64,000 nt of DNA from Streptomyces sp. NBC_01341 (GCF_035946055.1 NZ_CP108364.1:6820001-6884000), one strand, 5' to 3'; counted from the first letter of the stretch, positions 8,724 through 18,200 are shown. The notes: generated by a model from the letters alone, not told the origin. A program made the numbers and translations.

Positions 8724-10298
8724 ATGCCCGCAGAGCAGATGTCCTCACCCGGCGCACCCGCGCGCGCCTCCTACGACGCGGTCGTCGTGGGTGGTGGTCA
8801 CAACGGCCTGGTCGCCGCCGCCTACCTCGCCCGTGCCGGCCAGTCGGTCCTCGTCCTCGAACGTCTCGCGGGCACAGGCGGAGCGGCCGTGTCGACCCGT
8901 CCGTTCGAAGGCGTCGACGCACGTCTCTCCCGCTACTCCTACCTGGTCTCGCTCCTCCCGGGGAAGATCATCCGCGAGCTGGGCCTCGACTTCGCCGTAC
9001 GCAAGCGCACCGTCTCCTCCTACACCCCCGCAGTGCGCGGCGGCCGGGCGACGGGACTGCTCGTCGGCGGAGACGGGACGCGTGCCTCCTTCGCCGCGCT
9101 CACCGGTGGCGACCGCGAGTACGACGCCTGGGAGCGGTTCTACGGGATGACGCGGAAGGTCGCCGAGCGCGTCTTCCCGACCCTCACCGAACCGCTCGTC
9201 ACCCGCGACGTCCTGCGGGCCCGCGTCGACGACGAGGACGCCTGGCGCATGCTGTTCGAGGAACCTGTCGGGGCCGCGGTGGAGGAGTGCTTCGCCGACG
9301 ACCTCGTACGCGGAGTCGTGCTCACCGACGCGCTCATCGGCACGTTCGCCGACGCCCACGACCCGTCCCTCCTCCAGAACCGCTGCTTCCTGTACCACGT
9401 GATCGGCAACTCCACCGGCGACTGGGACGTCCCGGTCGGCGGGATGGGCGCACTCACCGACGCGCTGGCCGGTGCCGCATCGGCCGCCGGTGCCGAGATC
9501 CGGGTCCTGCACGAGGCGACGCGCATCGAGACGGACGGCGCCCGCGCGGAGGTCACCGTCCGCTCACCCGACGGGGAGCACGTCGTCGCGGCGCGCACGG
9601 TCCTGGTCAACGCGTCGCCCCAGGCACTCGCCGAACTGCTCGGCGAGAAACCGCCACCCGCCGCCGAGGGCTCCCAGCTGAAGGTGAACATGCTGCTCAC
9701 ACGGCTGCCGAGGCTGCGTGACCGCTCCGTCGACCCACGCCAGGCGTTCGCCGGGACGTTCCACGTCGCCGAGGGCTACGAACAACTGGCCGCGGCGTAC
9801 CACGAGGCGGCGTCCGGGCGGCTCCCCGCCGCCCCGCCTTCCGAGATCTACTGCCACTCACTGACCGACCCGTCGATCCTCGGTCCCGACCTCGCGGCGC
9901 GCGGCTACCAGACCCTGACACTTTTCGGCCTGCACACGCCCGCCCGGCTCTTCGACACGGACAACGAAGCGACGCGCGCCACCCTGCTCGACGCGACCCT
10001 GGCCGAACTCGACACCCACCTCGACGAGCCGATCTCCGACTGCCTCGCCGTCGACGCCGCGGGGAGGCCGTGCATCGAGGCGAAGACGCCGCTCGACCTG
10101 GAGCGCGAACTGGGGCTGCCCGGCGGACACATCTTCCACCGCGACCTCTCCTTCCCGTACGCCGGCGCCGACACCGGCCGCTGGGGTGTGGAGACCTCCC
10201 ACGCCAACGTCCTGCTGTGCGGCGCGGGCGCGGTGCGCGGCGGCGGGGTCAGCGGTGTACCAGGTCACAACGCGGCCATGGCGGCGCTGGGCCGGTGA
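8724..10298 (+). CDS. FAD-dependent oxidoreductase, phytoene desaturase/PYROXD2-like
   Basis: A flavoprotein of 524 aa. The N-terminal dinucleotide-binding motif VVVGGGHNGLVAAAYLARAG is followed by a second FAD-contact region (LERLAGTGGAAVST), and the C-terminal FAD segment is NVLLCGAGAVRGGGVSG. This layout is the CrtI/PYROXD2-like branch. No carotenoid genes lie near, so carotenoid synthesis is not implied. ATG 8724 follows GAAGGGAC; an in-frame ATG five codons later is possible. A strong hairpin follows the stop. Confidence 0.82.
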   Translation: MPAEQMSSPGAPARASYDAVVVGGGHNGLVAAAYLARAGQSVLVLERLAGTGGAAVSTRPFEGVDARLSRYSYLVSLLPGKIIRELGLDFAVRKRTVSSYTPAVRGGRATGLLVGGDGTRASFAALTGGDREYDAWERFYGMTRKVAERVFPTLTEPLVTRDVLRARVDDEDAWRMLFEEPVGAAVEECFADDLVRGVVLTDALIGTFADAHDPSLLQNRCFLYHVIGNSTGDWDVPVGGMGALTDALAGAASAAGAEIRVLHEATRIETDGARAEVTVRSPDGEHVVAARTVLVNASPQALAELLGEKPPPAAEGSQLKVNMLLTRLPRLRDRSVDPRQAFAGTFHVAEGYEQLAAAYHEAASGRLPAAPPSEIYCHSLTDPSILGPDLAARGYQTLTLFGLHTPARLFDTDNEATRATLLDATLAELDTHLDEPISDCLAVDAAGRPCIEAKTPLDLERELGLPGGHIFHRDLSFPYAGADTGRWGVETSHANVLLCGAGAVRGGGVSGVPGHNAAMAALGR

Positions 10299-10345
10299 AA
10301 CCACCGCGTCGGCGAGGGACGCACCCTCGCGAGCGGCCGAGCACG

Positions 10346-10373
10346 GCGCGGGCCGCCTCCGGGCGGCCCGCGC
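10346..10373. terminator. Hairpin between convergent genes
   Basis: A perfect 12-bp stem (10346-10357 with 10362-10373) with a 4-nt loop sits between the convergent FAD oxidoreductase and SIMPL genes. It can act as a terminator for both directions. No U-tract, as is common in Streptomyces. Confidence 0.7.
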
Positions 10374-10399
10374 TCGCATGTGCGTGCCGAGGCGGTCGC

Positions 10400-11053
10400 T
10401 CAGCCGCCGATGAGCGAGAAGCCGAGTACGACCCCCGCCGACACCGTCACCTTGCCGGGCGTCAGATCCCCTTCGCCGCTGCCGTCGTCGTGGCTGCCGT
10501 GACTGCGGTAGCTCTGCACCTGCTCGGCGTCCACATCCTTGATGTGGACGACGGGACCGAGCTGCGCTCCCGCCGCCTCCGCGTACAGGGCGGCCTTCTC
10601 CCGCGCCGCGGCCACGGCAGCCGCGCGAGCCCCGGCACGAAGCTCCTTCTTCGTGCGCACATCGAACTCGACACCCTTGACCTCGTTGGCCCCGGCCTCG
10701 ACGACCTCGACGAGCACGGTCTCCAGGCTGTCGAGGTCGCGGAGTTCGATCACGAAGGACGCGGTGCACTCGTATCCCAGGAACGTGCGTTCGCTGCCGT
10801 AGGTCCACTGCGAGTGGAGGTTCAGCCGCGAAGTGGAGACCGCTGCCTCCGGCACCCGGTGGCCGCGCAGGACCTCCCGGATCCGGTTCACCCCGCTCCG
10901 CGTGGCCGCGAACGCCTCGCCCGGCTTGTTCCTGGTCTGGGATATCGCCACCCGCAGGCGCGCCAGGTCGGGAGTGGCGTCCACGCTCGCCGCTCCGAAC
11001 ACCGACACGCCCCAAGGGGCTTCTATGGACTGGGTTCCATTCATGCCGGCCAT
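10400..11053 (-). CDS. SIMPL domain-containing protein (DUF541)
   Basis: A 217-aa SIMPL (DUF541) protein. It carries the typical N-terminal strand pattern WGVSVFGAASVDATPDLARLRV, then a helix-rich middle (AARAAAVAAAREKAALYAEAAG), and closes with a hydrophobic strand. Some family members are periplasmic or surface-associated, but no signal peptide is evident here. The start could be ATG 11053 or ATG 11044. It begins 18 nt after the stop of the serine hydrolase on the same strand, so the two are probably co-transcribed. Confidence 0.82.
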   Translation of the reverse strand: MAGMNGTQSIEAPWGVSVFGAASVDATPDLARLRVAISQTRNKPGEAFAATRSGVNRIREVLRGHRVPEAAVSTSRLNLHSQWTYGSERTFLGYECTASFVIELRDLDSLETVLVEVVEAGANEVKGVEFDVRTKKELRAGARAAAVAAAREKAALYAEAAGAQLGPVVHIKDVDAEQVQSYRSHGSHDDGSGEGDLTPGKVTVSAGVVLGFSLIGG

Positions 11054-11071
11054 CCAACCAGCAGGATCCGC

Positions 11072-12940
11072 TCAGTCCGCGGAAACGGACCACCCGGTCG
11101 CCTCGATACGGCCCGCGTCGCCCGGCTTCCTCTCGTCGAAGAGCGTGCGGCGGCCGTCCCGGACACGCAGCGCGTCTACGTACACACCGCGTCCGACGTA
11201 CAACTGGTCGGTCGTGTAACGCCAGCGGAGCCGCACCTCCGTGCCACGCCAGCCACTCAGGTCCGCCTCCAGGGAGTGCCAGACCCGTCCCGACCACCCC
11301 GAGACCGAGCCGTCCGGATGCGCGCTGGAGTTCCTGGGCCGCGCTCCCTGGGCGGGAACCGTGGAGAAGGCGACGGGCTGCCACGTCGCCCCGGAGTCCG
11401 ATGAGGCCTCCAGCCGCAGGGAGTCCGACGCCGGCTCGGTGTCCCACCACAGGCCGCAGCTCAGCGCGGGCCGCGAAGAGGCGGGCCGCAGCGCGGGGAG
11501 TGTCAGGGTCGCGGTGGTGGCGCTCGCCATGCCGGAGAACCACGCGGTGCCGCCCCGCGCCGGACGGACCGGTACGGCGCGTGCCATCCGGTTGGCCGCG
11601 GCCACCCGAGGAGCGCTTCCCTGGCGCCAGGTGCGCACAGGGTGCACGGAGTTGCCCAGGACGATCAGGAAGGAGTCCGTGGTCGGGTCGAGGACCAGGC
11701 TGGTACCGGTGAAGCCGGTGTGTCCCGCGGTGCGCGGTGTGGCCATCGCGCCCATGTACCAGTGCTGGTAGAGCTCGAAGCCCAGGCCGTGCTCGTCGCC
11801 GGGGAACGCCGTGTTGAAGTCGGTGAACATCAGCTCCACGGATTCCTCGGACAGGATCCGGCACCTGCCGTAGACGCCGCCGTTGAGCAGGGTGCGTGCC
11901 AGGATCGCGAGGTCCCAGGCGCAGGAGAAGACACCCGCGTGACCCGCGACGCCGCCGAGTCCGTAGGCGTTCTCGTCGTGGACCTCTCCCCAGACGAGCC
12001 CGCGTTCGAGACCCGACCAGGGAAGCCGGGCGTCCTCGGTGGCCGCGATCTTCGGCTTCCAGGAGGCGGGCGGGTTGTACCGCGTCCGGTGCATCCCGAG
12101 CGGATCGGTGATCTCCTCGCGGAGCAGGACGTCCTGGGTGCGGCTGGTGATCTTCTCCAGGATCAGCTGGAGCGAGATCAGATTGAGGTCGGAGTAGAGG
12201 TACTTGCTGCCCGGCGTGGACGCGGGGACCTCCTCCCACAGGAGACGGAGCTGCCCCTCCCGGGTCGGCTCCTTGTAGAGCGGGATCCACGCCCGGAAGC
12301 CCGACGTGTGGGTGAGGAGCTGCCGCACGGTCACGTCCTGCTTGCCGCCCCCGGCGAACTCGGGGAGGTACGAAGCCACCCGCGCTTCGAGTGCCAGCGC
12401 CCCGCGCTCGATCTGCTGGACGGCAAGGATCGAGGTGAACAGCTTCGACACCGACGCCAGGTCGAAGACCGTGTCCTCGGCCATGGGGATCTGCTGGTCC
12501 GGAGGGAACTCCACCCCGGTGTCCGTCTTCTCGTCGTACGCCGCGTAGCGCACGGCCGAGCCGATCGGACGGTGCAGGGCGACGGTGCCGCCGCGGCCGG
12601 CGAGCAGGACCGCGCCCGCGTACCAGGGGTGCGTGGGGGAGTCGGAGAGGTACTTCTCCGCATCCGCGACCAGTTGGTCGAGCTGGTCCGGCAGCAGGCC
12701 GGCCCGCGCGGCCGAGCCGCGGCGCAGAGTGGGTCGGCTCCGCCCTGGTTCCATGACCGTCCCGGTTCCCGATGTCATCCCCGGAGCCCCGTCGCCCTCC
12801 GTGGCCCGGCCGGCGGCGAGCGCAGGCCCCGCGGCACCCGCCAGGGGAATCGGAGCCAGGGCGAGTGCCCCGCCCAGTGCCAGTATCCCGCCGCCCAGCC
12901 TCCGACGGCTCATTCCCCGGTCCGACACGTATCCGGCCAT
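11072..12940 (-). CDS. Secreted serine hydrolase (class C beta-lactamase/DD-peptidase family)
   Basis: A 622-aa exported serine hydrolase. ATG 12940 is supported by a GAGGGGAAGGGG box; the longer open frame upstream (to 14692) is shadow of the acyl-CoA synthetase gene. A twin-arginine signal (SRRRLGGG, residues 11-18, then a hydrophobic run to about 42) predicts Tat export. Catalytic motifs are SVSK (Ser163, Lys166), YSDLN (249-253) and a later HTGFTG box. Residues about 440-622 form an extra beta-rich region (GTAWFSGMASATTATLTLP...) resembling a carbohydrate- or MAM-like accessory domain; that is inference. Substrate unknown. Confidence 0.82.
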   Translation of the reverse strand: MAGYVSDRGMSRRRLGGGILALGGALALAPIPLAGAAGPALAAGRATEGDGAPGMTSGTGTVMEPGRSRPTLRRGSAARAGLLPDQLDQLVADAEKYLSDSPTHPWYAGAVLLAGRGGTVALHRPIGSAVRYAAYDEKTDTGVEFPPDQQIPMAEDTVFDLASVSKLFTSILAVQQIERGALALEARVASYLPEFAGGGKQDVTVRQLLTHTSGFRAWIPLYKEPTREGQLRLLWEEVPASTPGSKYLYSDLNLISLQLILEKITSRTQDVLLREEITDPLGMHRTRYNPPASWKPKIAATEDARLPWSGLERGLVWGEVHDENAYGLGGVAGHAGVFSCAWDLAILARTLLNGGVYGRCRILSEESVELMFTDFNTAFPGDEHGLGFELYQHWYMGAMATPRTAGHTGFTGTSLVLDPTTDSFLIVLGNSVHPVRTWRQGSAPRVAAANRMARAVPVRPARGGTAWFSGMASATTATLTLPALRPASSRPALSCGLWWDTEPASDSLRLEASSDSGATWQPVAFSTVPAQGARPRNSSAHPDGSVSGWSGRVWHSLEADLSGWRGTEVRLRWRYTTDQLYVGRGVYVDALRVRDGRRTLFDERKPGDAGRIEATGWSVSAD

Positions 12941-13288
12941 CCGGAACCCCTTCCCCTCACGTCGAAAGCACCAGCGCGAAAGTAACTTTCGAAATCTCGT
13001 ACGGTGATGAAACTTCCTGCCGAACCAGAGGCTACTGTCACGACCGCCCCTCGTGTCCCTGAGAGAACAAAACAATCTGACGTGACGACAGTCGCCTTGT
13101 CCCGTCGCGTCTCCTTCGCCCTGTCTTCTCCCCGGCCGCCCCGGGACCGCTCCCTCATGGGACCCCCGAGCCGCCCCGCACGTCGCCGCGACTGCCCGCA
13201 CTGCCGGCACGGGGCACCCGCACACGGACGGCCGATACCGGCGTCCACGGCCCTTGACCCCCGCCGCCCCGCCGCCCAGGATCACGCC

Positions 13289-14800
13289 ATGACAGGTGTA
13301 CGCAGCAGCACAGTGGACGGTGTCCTCGCACGCAGCGCACGACGCACCCCCGGGCGCACCGCGATCAGGTACGCCGAGCGGACCTGGACCTACGCCGCGC
13401 TGGACGAGGCGGTGAGCACGGCCGCCGCGGTCCTGACGGCCGAGCACGGACTGGGCCCCGGCGACCGGGTGGCCTCGTACGCCCACAACTCCGACGCGTA
13501 TCTGATCGCCTATCTGGCGTGCGCCCGGGCCGGGCTGGTGCACGTGCCGGTCAATCAGAACCTGACCGGCGAGGACCTGGAGTACATCATCGAGCAGTCC
13601 GGCAGCGCGCTCGTCCTCACCGACCCCGCCCTCGCCTCCCGCGTCCCGGCCGGTCACCCCGTACGGGCGCTGCGGGACGCCCCGGACTCCCTGCTGGACG
13701 AACTGGACACACCGCGCCCCTTCGCCCCCGCGCGCGAACCCGGCGCCGACGACCTGGTGCAGCTGCTCTACACCTCCGGCACCACGGCCCTGCCCAAGGG
13801 TGCGATGATGACGCACGGCGCGCTGGTGCACGAGTACGTCAGTGCCGTCACGGCCCTCGACCTCCGGGCGGCCGACCGGCCCGTGCACTCGCTGCCGCTC
13901 TACCACTCCGCTCAGATGCACGTGTTCCTGCTGCCGTACCTCGCCGTGGGTGCCGAGAACACGATCCTCGACGCACCGGACGCCGGGCGGATCTTCGACC
14001 TGGTCGAGGCCGGACAGGCGGACAGCCTCTTCGCGCCGCCTACGGTCTGGATCGGACTCGCCAACCATCCGGACTTCGCGACCCGCGAGCTCGGTGCCCT
14101 GCGCAAGGCCTACTACGGCGCCTCGATCATGCCCGTGCCGGTTCTGGAGCGTCTGCGCGAGCGGCTGCCGGGACTGGCCTTCTACAACTGCTTCGGGCAG
14201 AGCGAGATCGGGCCTCTCGCCACCGTGCTGGGCCCCGACGAACACGAGGGCCGGATGGACTCCTGCGGGCGTCCCGTGCTCTTCGTCGAGGCGAGGGTGG
14301 TCGACGAGCACGGCAAGGAGGTTCCCGACGGGGAGGCGGGTGAAGTCGTCTACCGTTCGCCGCAGCTGTGCCGGGGCTACTGGGACAAACCGGAGGAGAG
14401 CGCCGAGGCCTTCCGCGACGGCTGGTTCCACTCCGGTGATCTCGCGGTCCGCGACGCCGAGGGCTACTTCACGGTCGTCGACCGGGTGAAGGACGTCATC
14501 AACTCGGGTGGGGTGCTCGTCGCCTCCCGGCAGGTGGAGGACGCCCTCTACACCCACCCAGCTGTGGCGGAGACGGCCGTGGTCGGGCTGCCGGACCCGC
14601 GCTGGATCGAGGCCGTCACCGCCGTCGTGGTGCTCCGGGGCGATGCGTCGGAGGCCGAGCTGATCGATCACGTCCGCGAGCGGCTCGCGCATTTCCAGGC
14701 CCCGAAGCGGGTGCTGTTCGTCGGTGAACTCCCGCGCAACGCCAGCGGGAAGATTCTCAAGAGAGAGCTGCGGGACCGGTTCGCCGGGGCGGGCGACTGA
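13289..14800 (+). CDS. Fatty-acyl-CoA synthetase (AMP-binding)
   Basis: A 503-aa ANL-superfamily ligase that would activate a carboxylic acid with ATP and join it to CoA. The phosphate-binding loop LLYTSGTTALPKG is at about residues 158-170, followed by YNCFGQSEIGP (A5) and GWFHSGDLAVRDAEGYF with VDRVKDVINSGG, and the catalytic lysine motif NASGKILKREL near the end. The start ATG 13289 follows CCAGGA; translation could in principle begin upstream but the extra residues look non-coding. Acyl specificity is not readable. It is divergent from the serine hydrolase gene. Confidence 0.87.
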   Translation: MTGVRSSTVDGVLARSARRTPGRTAIRYAERTWTYAALDEAVSTAAAVLTAEHGLGPGDRVASYAHNSDAYLIAYLACARAGLVHVPVNQNLTGEDLEYIIEQSGSALVLTDPALASRVPAGHPVRALRDAPDSLLDELDTPRPFAPAREPGADDLVQLLYTSGTTALPKGAMMTHGALVHEYVSAVTALDLRAADRPVHSLPLYHSAQMHVFLLPYLAVGAENTILDAPDAGRIFDLVEAGQADSLFAPPTVWIGLANHPDFATRELGALRKAYYGASIMPVPVLERLRERLPGLAFYNCFGQSEIGPLATVLGPDEHEGRMDSCGRPVLFVEARVVDEHGKEVPDGEAGEVVYRSPQLCRGYWDKPEESAEAFRDGWFHSGDLAVRDAEGYFTVVDRVKDVINSGGVLVASRQVEDALYTHPAVAETAVVGLPDPRWIEAVTAVVVLRGDASEAELIDHVRERLAHFQAPKRVLFVGELPRNASGKILKRELRDRFAGAGD

Positions 14801-14932
14801 CCTCAGCCCGCGCGGTCCACCGCCTTAGCCCGTTCGCCGTCGCGGGCATGATTGCTCCTCAGTTTTCCGCCGGGATCGATGACCTGGGCAAACGAGCACC
14901 TCGACGCACAACTCCGGGCCCGGCCGGGTGAC

Positions 14933-14953
14933 ACACGTGGTGGCGCCACGTGT
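14933..14953. promoter_or_regulatory. Palindrome upstream of the sortase pair
   Basis: ACACGTGG and its exact inverse CCACGTGT are separated by 5 nt (14933-14940 and 14946-14953), and a second palindrome TGGCGCCA overlaps at 14941-14948. It lies about 95 nt before the secreted protein gene. An operator is plausible; the cognate regulator is unknown. Confidence 0.35.
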
Positions 14954-15047
14954 TGCGGGGGTGACGGGGTGTCGGTTGCCTCGGACGTGGAGCACAGCAG
15001 AGGCGCCGCGCAGTCCGGCCGGACCCTGCTCCCGTTGGAGGATCCTC

Positions 15048-15542
15048 ATGCGCAACACACGCATCGGTGCGGGTATCTGTCTGGCCGTAGGTTCCCTTGC
15101 CCTCGCGGCCCCCGTGGCGGAGGCGGCGGAACCGGCCGGTGAACAGACCATCCGCATCAGCCCGGCGCACGCCTCGCCGGGCGCACAGGTCACCGTCAGC
15201 ACCAGGGCCTGCGGCAAGGAGACCTACGGCAAGGGGACGTCGGAGGCGGGCGGCGCCTTCCACCTCCTCGAGGGCGACCGCAAGGGAGTGCTCGTCGGCG
15301 TGTTCGAGATCCCGCGGGGCACCGCGCCGGGGACGGACACCGTGACCGTGAAGTGCCCTCCGCGGATCAAGATCACGGACACCTACCTGATCACCGACCG
15401 CGCCCCCAGCGGCGGTGTGGACGCGGGCTTCGGGGCACCCACCGACACGAGCACCCAGCTCGCCCTGGGGAGCGTGCTGCTCGCCGGGGCCGCGGCCGGG
15501 GGAGTGGTCAGGATGCGTCGCAGGGCCGCCGCACGCGGCTGA
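15048..15542 (+). CDS. Secreted protein with C-terminal membrane tail, sortase neighbour
   Basis: A 164-aa exported protein starting at ATG 15048 behind TTGGAGGATCC. An N-terminal signal peptide ends near AEA|AEP (about residue 27). The middle is beta-rich, resembling small Ig-like repeats (ISPAHASPGAQVTVSTRACG). The C terminus has a hydrophobic helix (LALGSVLLAGAAAGGVV) and a basic tail (RMRRRAAARG), the layout of a sorting signal, but there is no LPXTG box. It lies 89 nt ahead of a class F sortase gene, so it is the natural candidate partner or substrate. Confidence 0.72.
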   Translation: MRNTRIGAGICLAVGSLALAAPVAEAAEPAGEQTIRISPAHASPGAQVTVSTRACGKETYGKGTSEAGGAFHLLEGDRKGVLVGVFEIPRGTAPGTDTVTVKCPPRIKITDTYLITDRAPSGGVDAGFGAPTDTSTQLALGSVLLAGAAAGGVVRMRRRAAARG

Positions 15543-15631
15543 CCCCCGCGCGGCTCCTGTCGGCGGGCCCTGGACCTTCCCGGCTCCAGGGCCCGCGGAC
15601 TCCCACCTACCCCGTGAATCAGAGGCACACG

Positions 15632-16546
15632 ATGGAGACCGTGCCCACGAGCAGCCCGGCGCCCCAGTCGTTCCCGGCGGTGAAACACCTCGTCTGGGCA
15701 CTGGTGGCGGGGACCGTGCTGGTGATCACCGGACTGCGCGACGACAGGCCGCCGCAGCCCCCGGCCGCCACCGCGGCACCCGCACCGCCTGCGGCCCCGG
15801 CGCCATCCCCACAGAGCCGCCCGGCCCGTCCCGCACCGGCAGGGCCCGCGCTGCCGTACACAGCGGCGGAACGCCCCGAGCCCCGGTATCCCGTCCTCGT
15901 CCGCCGGCCCACCGCGCCGCCGGTACTCGTACCCCGGCCCCCGGTCCGGCCGGCCCCTCTGCTCCCGGCCGCGGGAATCCCCGTACCGACCGGACCTGAG
16001 CCCGCACGGCCGGGCGTTGCCGCTTCTGACGCGCCGCGTACTGTCCCCGGCCGGAGCCCCTTCGCAGCACCGCCCGCCGTCCCGCCGCTTCCGCCCGTGA
16101 CCCCAGTCCGCCTGCGGATCCCCAGCCTCAGGGTGGACGCGCCCATGATGAAGCTGGGCCTTGACGCCGCAGGGGCCCTGAAGCCCCCGCCCGACAACAA
16201 TCCGGTGCTCACGGGGTGGTACGCCGGAGGCACGGTTCCGGGTGCCGTGGGTACCGCCGTCACGACCGGACATGTGGACACCCGCCTTGGTCCCGGCGTC
16301 TTCCAGCAGTTGGGACTGCTGCGCACGGGCGCGACCGTGGAGATCATCCGGGAGGACCTGAGCACCGCGGTGTTCACGGTCTACGCCGTGGAGACCTACG
16401 ACAAGAAGAACTTCCCCGACGAGAAGGTCTACGGGCCCTCGGCCCGGCCCGAGCTACGGGTGATCACCTGCGGAGGCGACTACGACAGGAAGTCCGGCTA
16501 CCAGGACAACGTCGTGGTCTTCGCGTCCCTGACCGCGACCCGCTGA
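15632..16546 (+). CDS. Class F sortase
   Basis: A 304-aa membrane-anchored transpeptidase. One N-terminal transmembrane helix (about 19-35) is followed by a long Pro/Ala-rich spacer (about 40-165) that could span the wall. The catalytic domain (about 165-304) has His214 in TGHVDT, Cys280 in VITCGGDY and a downstream acidic/basic tail. This matches the actinobacterial class F family, which lacks well-defined substrates. The preceding secreted gene is likely co-transcribed. Confidence 0.85.
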   Translation: METVPTSSPAPQSFPAVKHLVWALVAGTVLVITGLRDDRPPQPPAATAAPAPPAAPAPSPQSRPARPAPAGPALPYTAAERPEPRYPVLVRRPTAPPVLVPRPPVRPAPLLPAAGIPVPTGPEPARPGVAASDAPRTVPGRSPFAAPPAVPPLPPVTPVRLRIPSLRVDAPMMKLGLDAAGALKPPPDNNPVLTGWYAGGTVPGAVGTAVTTGHVDTRLGPGVFQQLGLLRTGATVEIIREDLSTAVFTVYAVETYDKKNFPDEKVYGPSARPELRVITCGGDYDRKSGYQDNVVVFASLTATR

Positions 16547-16629
16547 CCGTGTCCCTGACCGCATGCCTGCCTGCGCCCCCCGCCGCGTCCCTGCCCACCT
16601 CACGCCGGCTCACGGCCGCCGGCTCCTCG

Positions 16630-16659
16630 CCGTCCCGCGCCCGCACGGGGGCGGGACGG
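16630..16659. terminator. Hairpin between sortase and paaK
   Basis: A 9-bp perfect stem (16630-16638 with 16651-16659), extendable with a bulge, lies between convergent genes and can serve both. Confidence 0.5.
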
Positions 16660-16668
16660 TGCGCCTCC

Positions 16669-17958
16669 TCAGCCGTCCTCCCGCAGGTCGACGATGCGCC
16701 TGATCTTGCCCACCGACCGCTCGAGCGTCTCGGGGTCGACGATCTCGACATCGACGCTCACGCCGACCCCGTCCTTCACGGCGGCCGCGATCGACCGCCC
16801 GGCCGCCACGCGGTCGTCCGTCGTGGCACCCGACCGTGCTTCCGCCCGCACGGTCAGGGCGTCCAGACGCCCCTGGCGGGTCAGCCGCAGCTGGAAGTGA
16901 GGGGCCACTCCAGGTGTCCGGAGCACGATCTCCTCGATCTGCGTCGGAAAGAGGTTCACCCCGCGCAGAATCACCATGTCGTCGCTGCGCCCGGTGACCT
17001 TCTCCATCCGCCGGAAGGCGCGGGCGGTCCCCGGCAGCAGGCGCGTGAGGTCGCGGGTCCGGTAGCGGATCACCGGCATGGCCTCCTTCGTGAGCGAGGT
17101 GAAGACCAGCTCGCCTTCCTCCCCGTCCGGCAGGACCTCCCCGGTGACCGGGTCGACGACCTCCGGATAGAAGTGGTCCTCCCAGATGTGCAGACCGTCC
17201 TTGGTCTCGACGCACTCCTGCGCCACGCCCGGCCCCATCACCTCCGACAGCCCGTATATGTCGACGGCGTCGATCGCGAACCGCTCCTCGATCTCCCGGC
17301 GCATCTGCTCGGTCCACGGCTCGGCGCCGAAGATGCCGACCTTCAATGCCGTGGACCGCGGGTCGACACCCTGGCGCTCGAACTCGTCCAGGAGGGTGAG
17401 CATGTACGAGGGCGTGATCATGATGATCTCGGGCCTGAAGTCCTGGATGAGCTGTACCTGGCGCGCGGTCATCCCGCCGGAAGCGGGAATGACCGTGCAG
17501 CCGAGCCGCTCGGCACCGTAGTGTGCGCCGAGGCCACCCGTGAACAGCCCGTATCCGTAGGCCACATGGGCTTTGTGTCCCGGGCGCCCGCCGGCGGCCC
17601 TGATCGAGCGGGCCACGACATCCGCCCAGGTGTCCAGGTCGCGTGCGGTGTACCCGACCACCGTGGGCCGGCCCGTCGTGCCGCTGGAGGCGTGGATCCG
17701 CCGCACCCGGTCCTCCGGGACGGCGAACATCCCGAAGGGGTAGTTGTCACGGAGGTCGGCCTTCACGGTGAACGGGAAGCGGGCGAGGTCCGCGAGGGTG
17801 CGGCAGTCCTCGGGCCGCAGGCCGGCCCTGTCGAACGCGGTCCGGTAGAAGCCGACGTTCTCGTACGCGTGCCGCAGTGTGGCCCGGAGGCGCTGCAACT
17901 GCAGCGCTTCGAGCTCGTCGCGGCCGAGCCGCTCCCCGGCGTCCAGCAGCGCCGTCAT
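16669..17958 (-). CDS. paaK: Phenylacetate-CoA ligase
   Basis: Forms phenylacetyl-CoA from phenylacetate, ATP and CoA. The 429-aa length, the P-loop HASSGTTGRPTVVGYT, the segment AYGYGLFTGGLGAHYGAERLG and the C-terminal GVNLFPTQIEE are diagnostic of PaaK. Two ATGs lie 9 nt apart; GGGAGG abuts the first with no spacing but is ideally placed for the second (17958), which I chose. No other paa genes are visible nearby, so it may serve a stand-alone or secondary-metabolic role. Confidence 0.9.
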   Translation of the reverse strand: MTALLDAGERLGRDELEALQLQRLRATLRHAYENVGFYRTAFDRAGLRPEDCRTLADLARFPFTVKADLRDNYPFGMFAVPEDRVRRIHASSGTTGRPTVVGYTARDLDTWADVVARSIRAAGGRPGHKAHVAYGYGLFTGGLGAHYGAERLGCTVIPASGGMTARQVQLIQDFRPEIIMITPSYMLTLLDEFERQGVDPRSTALKVGIFGAEPWTEQMRREIEERFAIDAVDIYGLSEVMGPGVAQECVETKDGLHIWEDHFYPEVVDPVTGEVLPDGEEGELVFTSLTKEAMPVIRYRTRDLTRLLPGTARAFRRMEKVTGRSDDMVILRGVNLFPTQIEEIVLRTPGVAPHFQLRLTRQGRLDALTVRAEARSGATTDDRVAAGRSIAAAVKDGVGVSVDVEIVDPETLERSVGKIRRIVDLREDG

Positions 17959-18120
17959 ACGGATCATCCTCCCGCCGACACACGACCGGCCGTTTGATCG
18001 TTCCCTGGGAGCAGTAATTCAGGATGCGTGGCCATCTGGCAAGGGGCGGGCGCAGCCTGTGGAAAACTCCCGACGACGGGGCCTCACCAGCCGGTACGGC
18101 GGCCTGCTCCGCACGACTCC

Positions 18121-18188
18121 GCCCTGCCTCCCCCGAGCCGGGGCTCAGGAGCGGCAGGGCGGAGGCCGGCCGGCGGTGACGGCCGGCC
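18121..18188 (-). terminator. Tandem hairpins downstream of the hydroxylase
   Basis: Two hairpins: an 8-bp stem 18121-18128/18153-18160 with an internal CCCG/CGGG pair, and a 9-bp perfect stem 18164-18172/18180-18188 with a 7-nt loop. They follow the hydroxylase stop and precede paaK. Confidence 0.55.
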
Positions 18189-18200
18189 GATCGTGCCGGT

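Noticed and set aside
9858..12290. 810-residue minus-strand frame over the FAD oxidoreductase 3' end, SIMPL and serine hydrolase genes
   Set aside because: It is a shadow in a wrong frame of three real genes; the real genes have motifs and ribosome-binding sites.
11072..14692. A single 1206-residue minus-strand frame spanning the serine hydrolase and beyond
   Set aside because: The upstream part overlaps the well-supported acyl-CoA synthetase gene and has no family resemblance; the hydrolase has its own start and ribosome-binding site at 12940.
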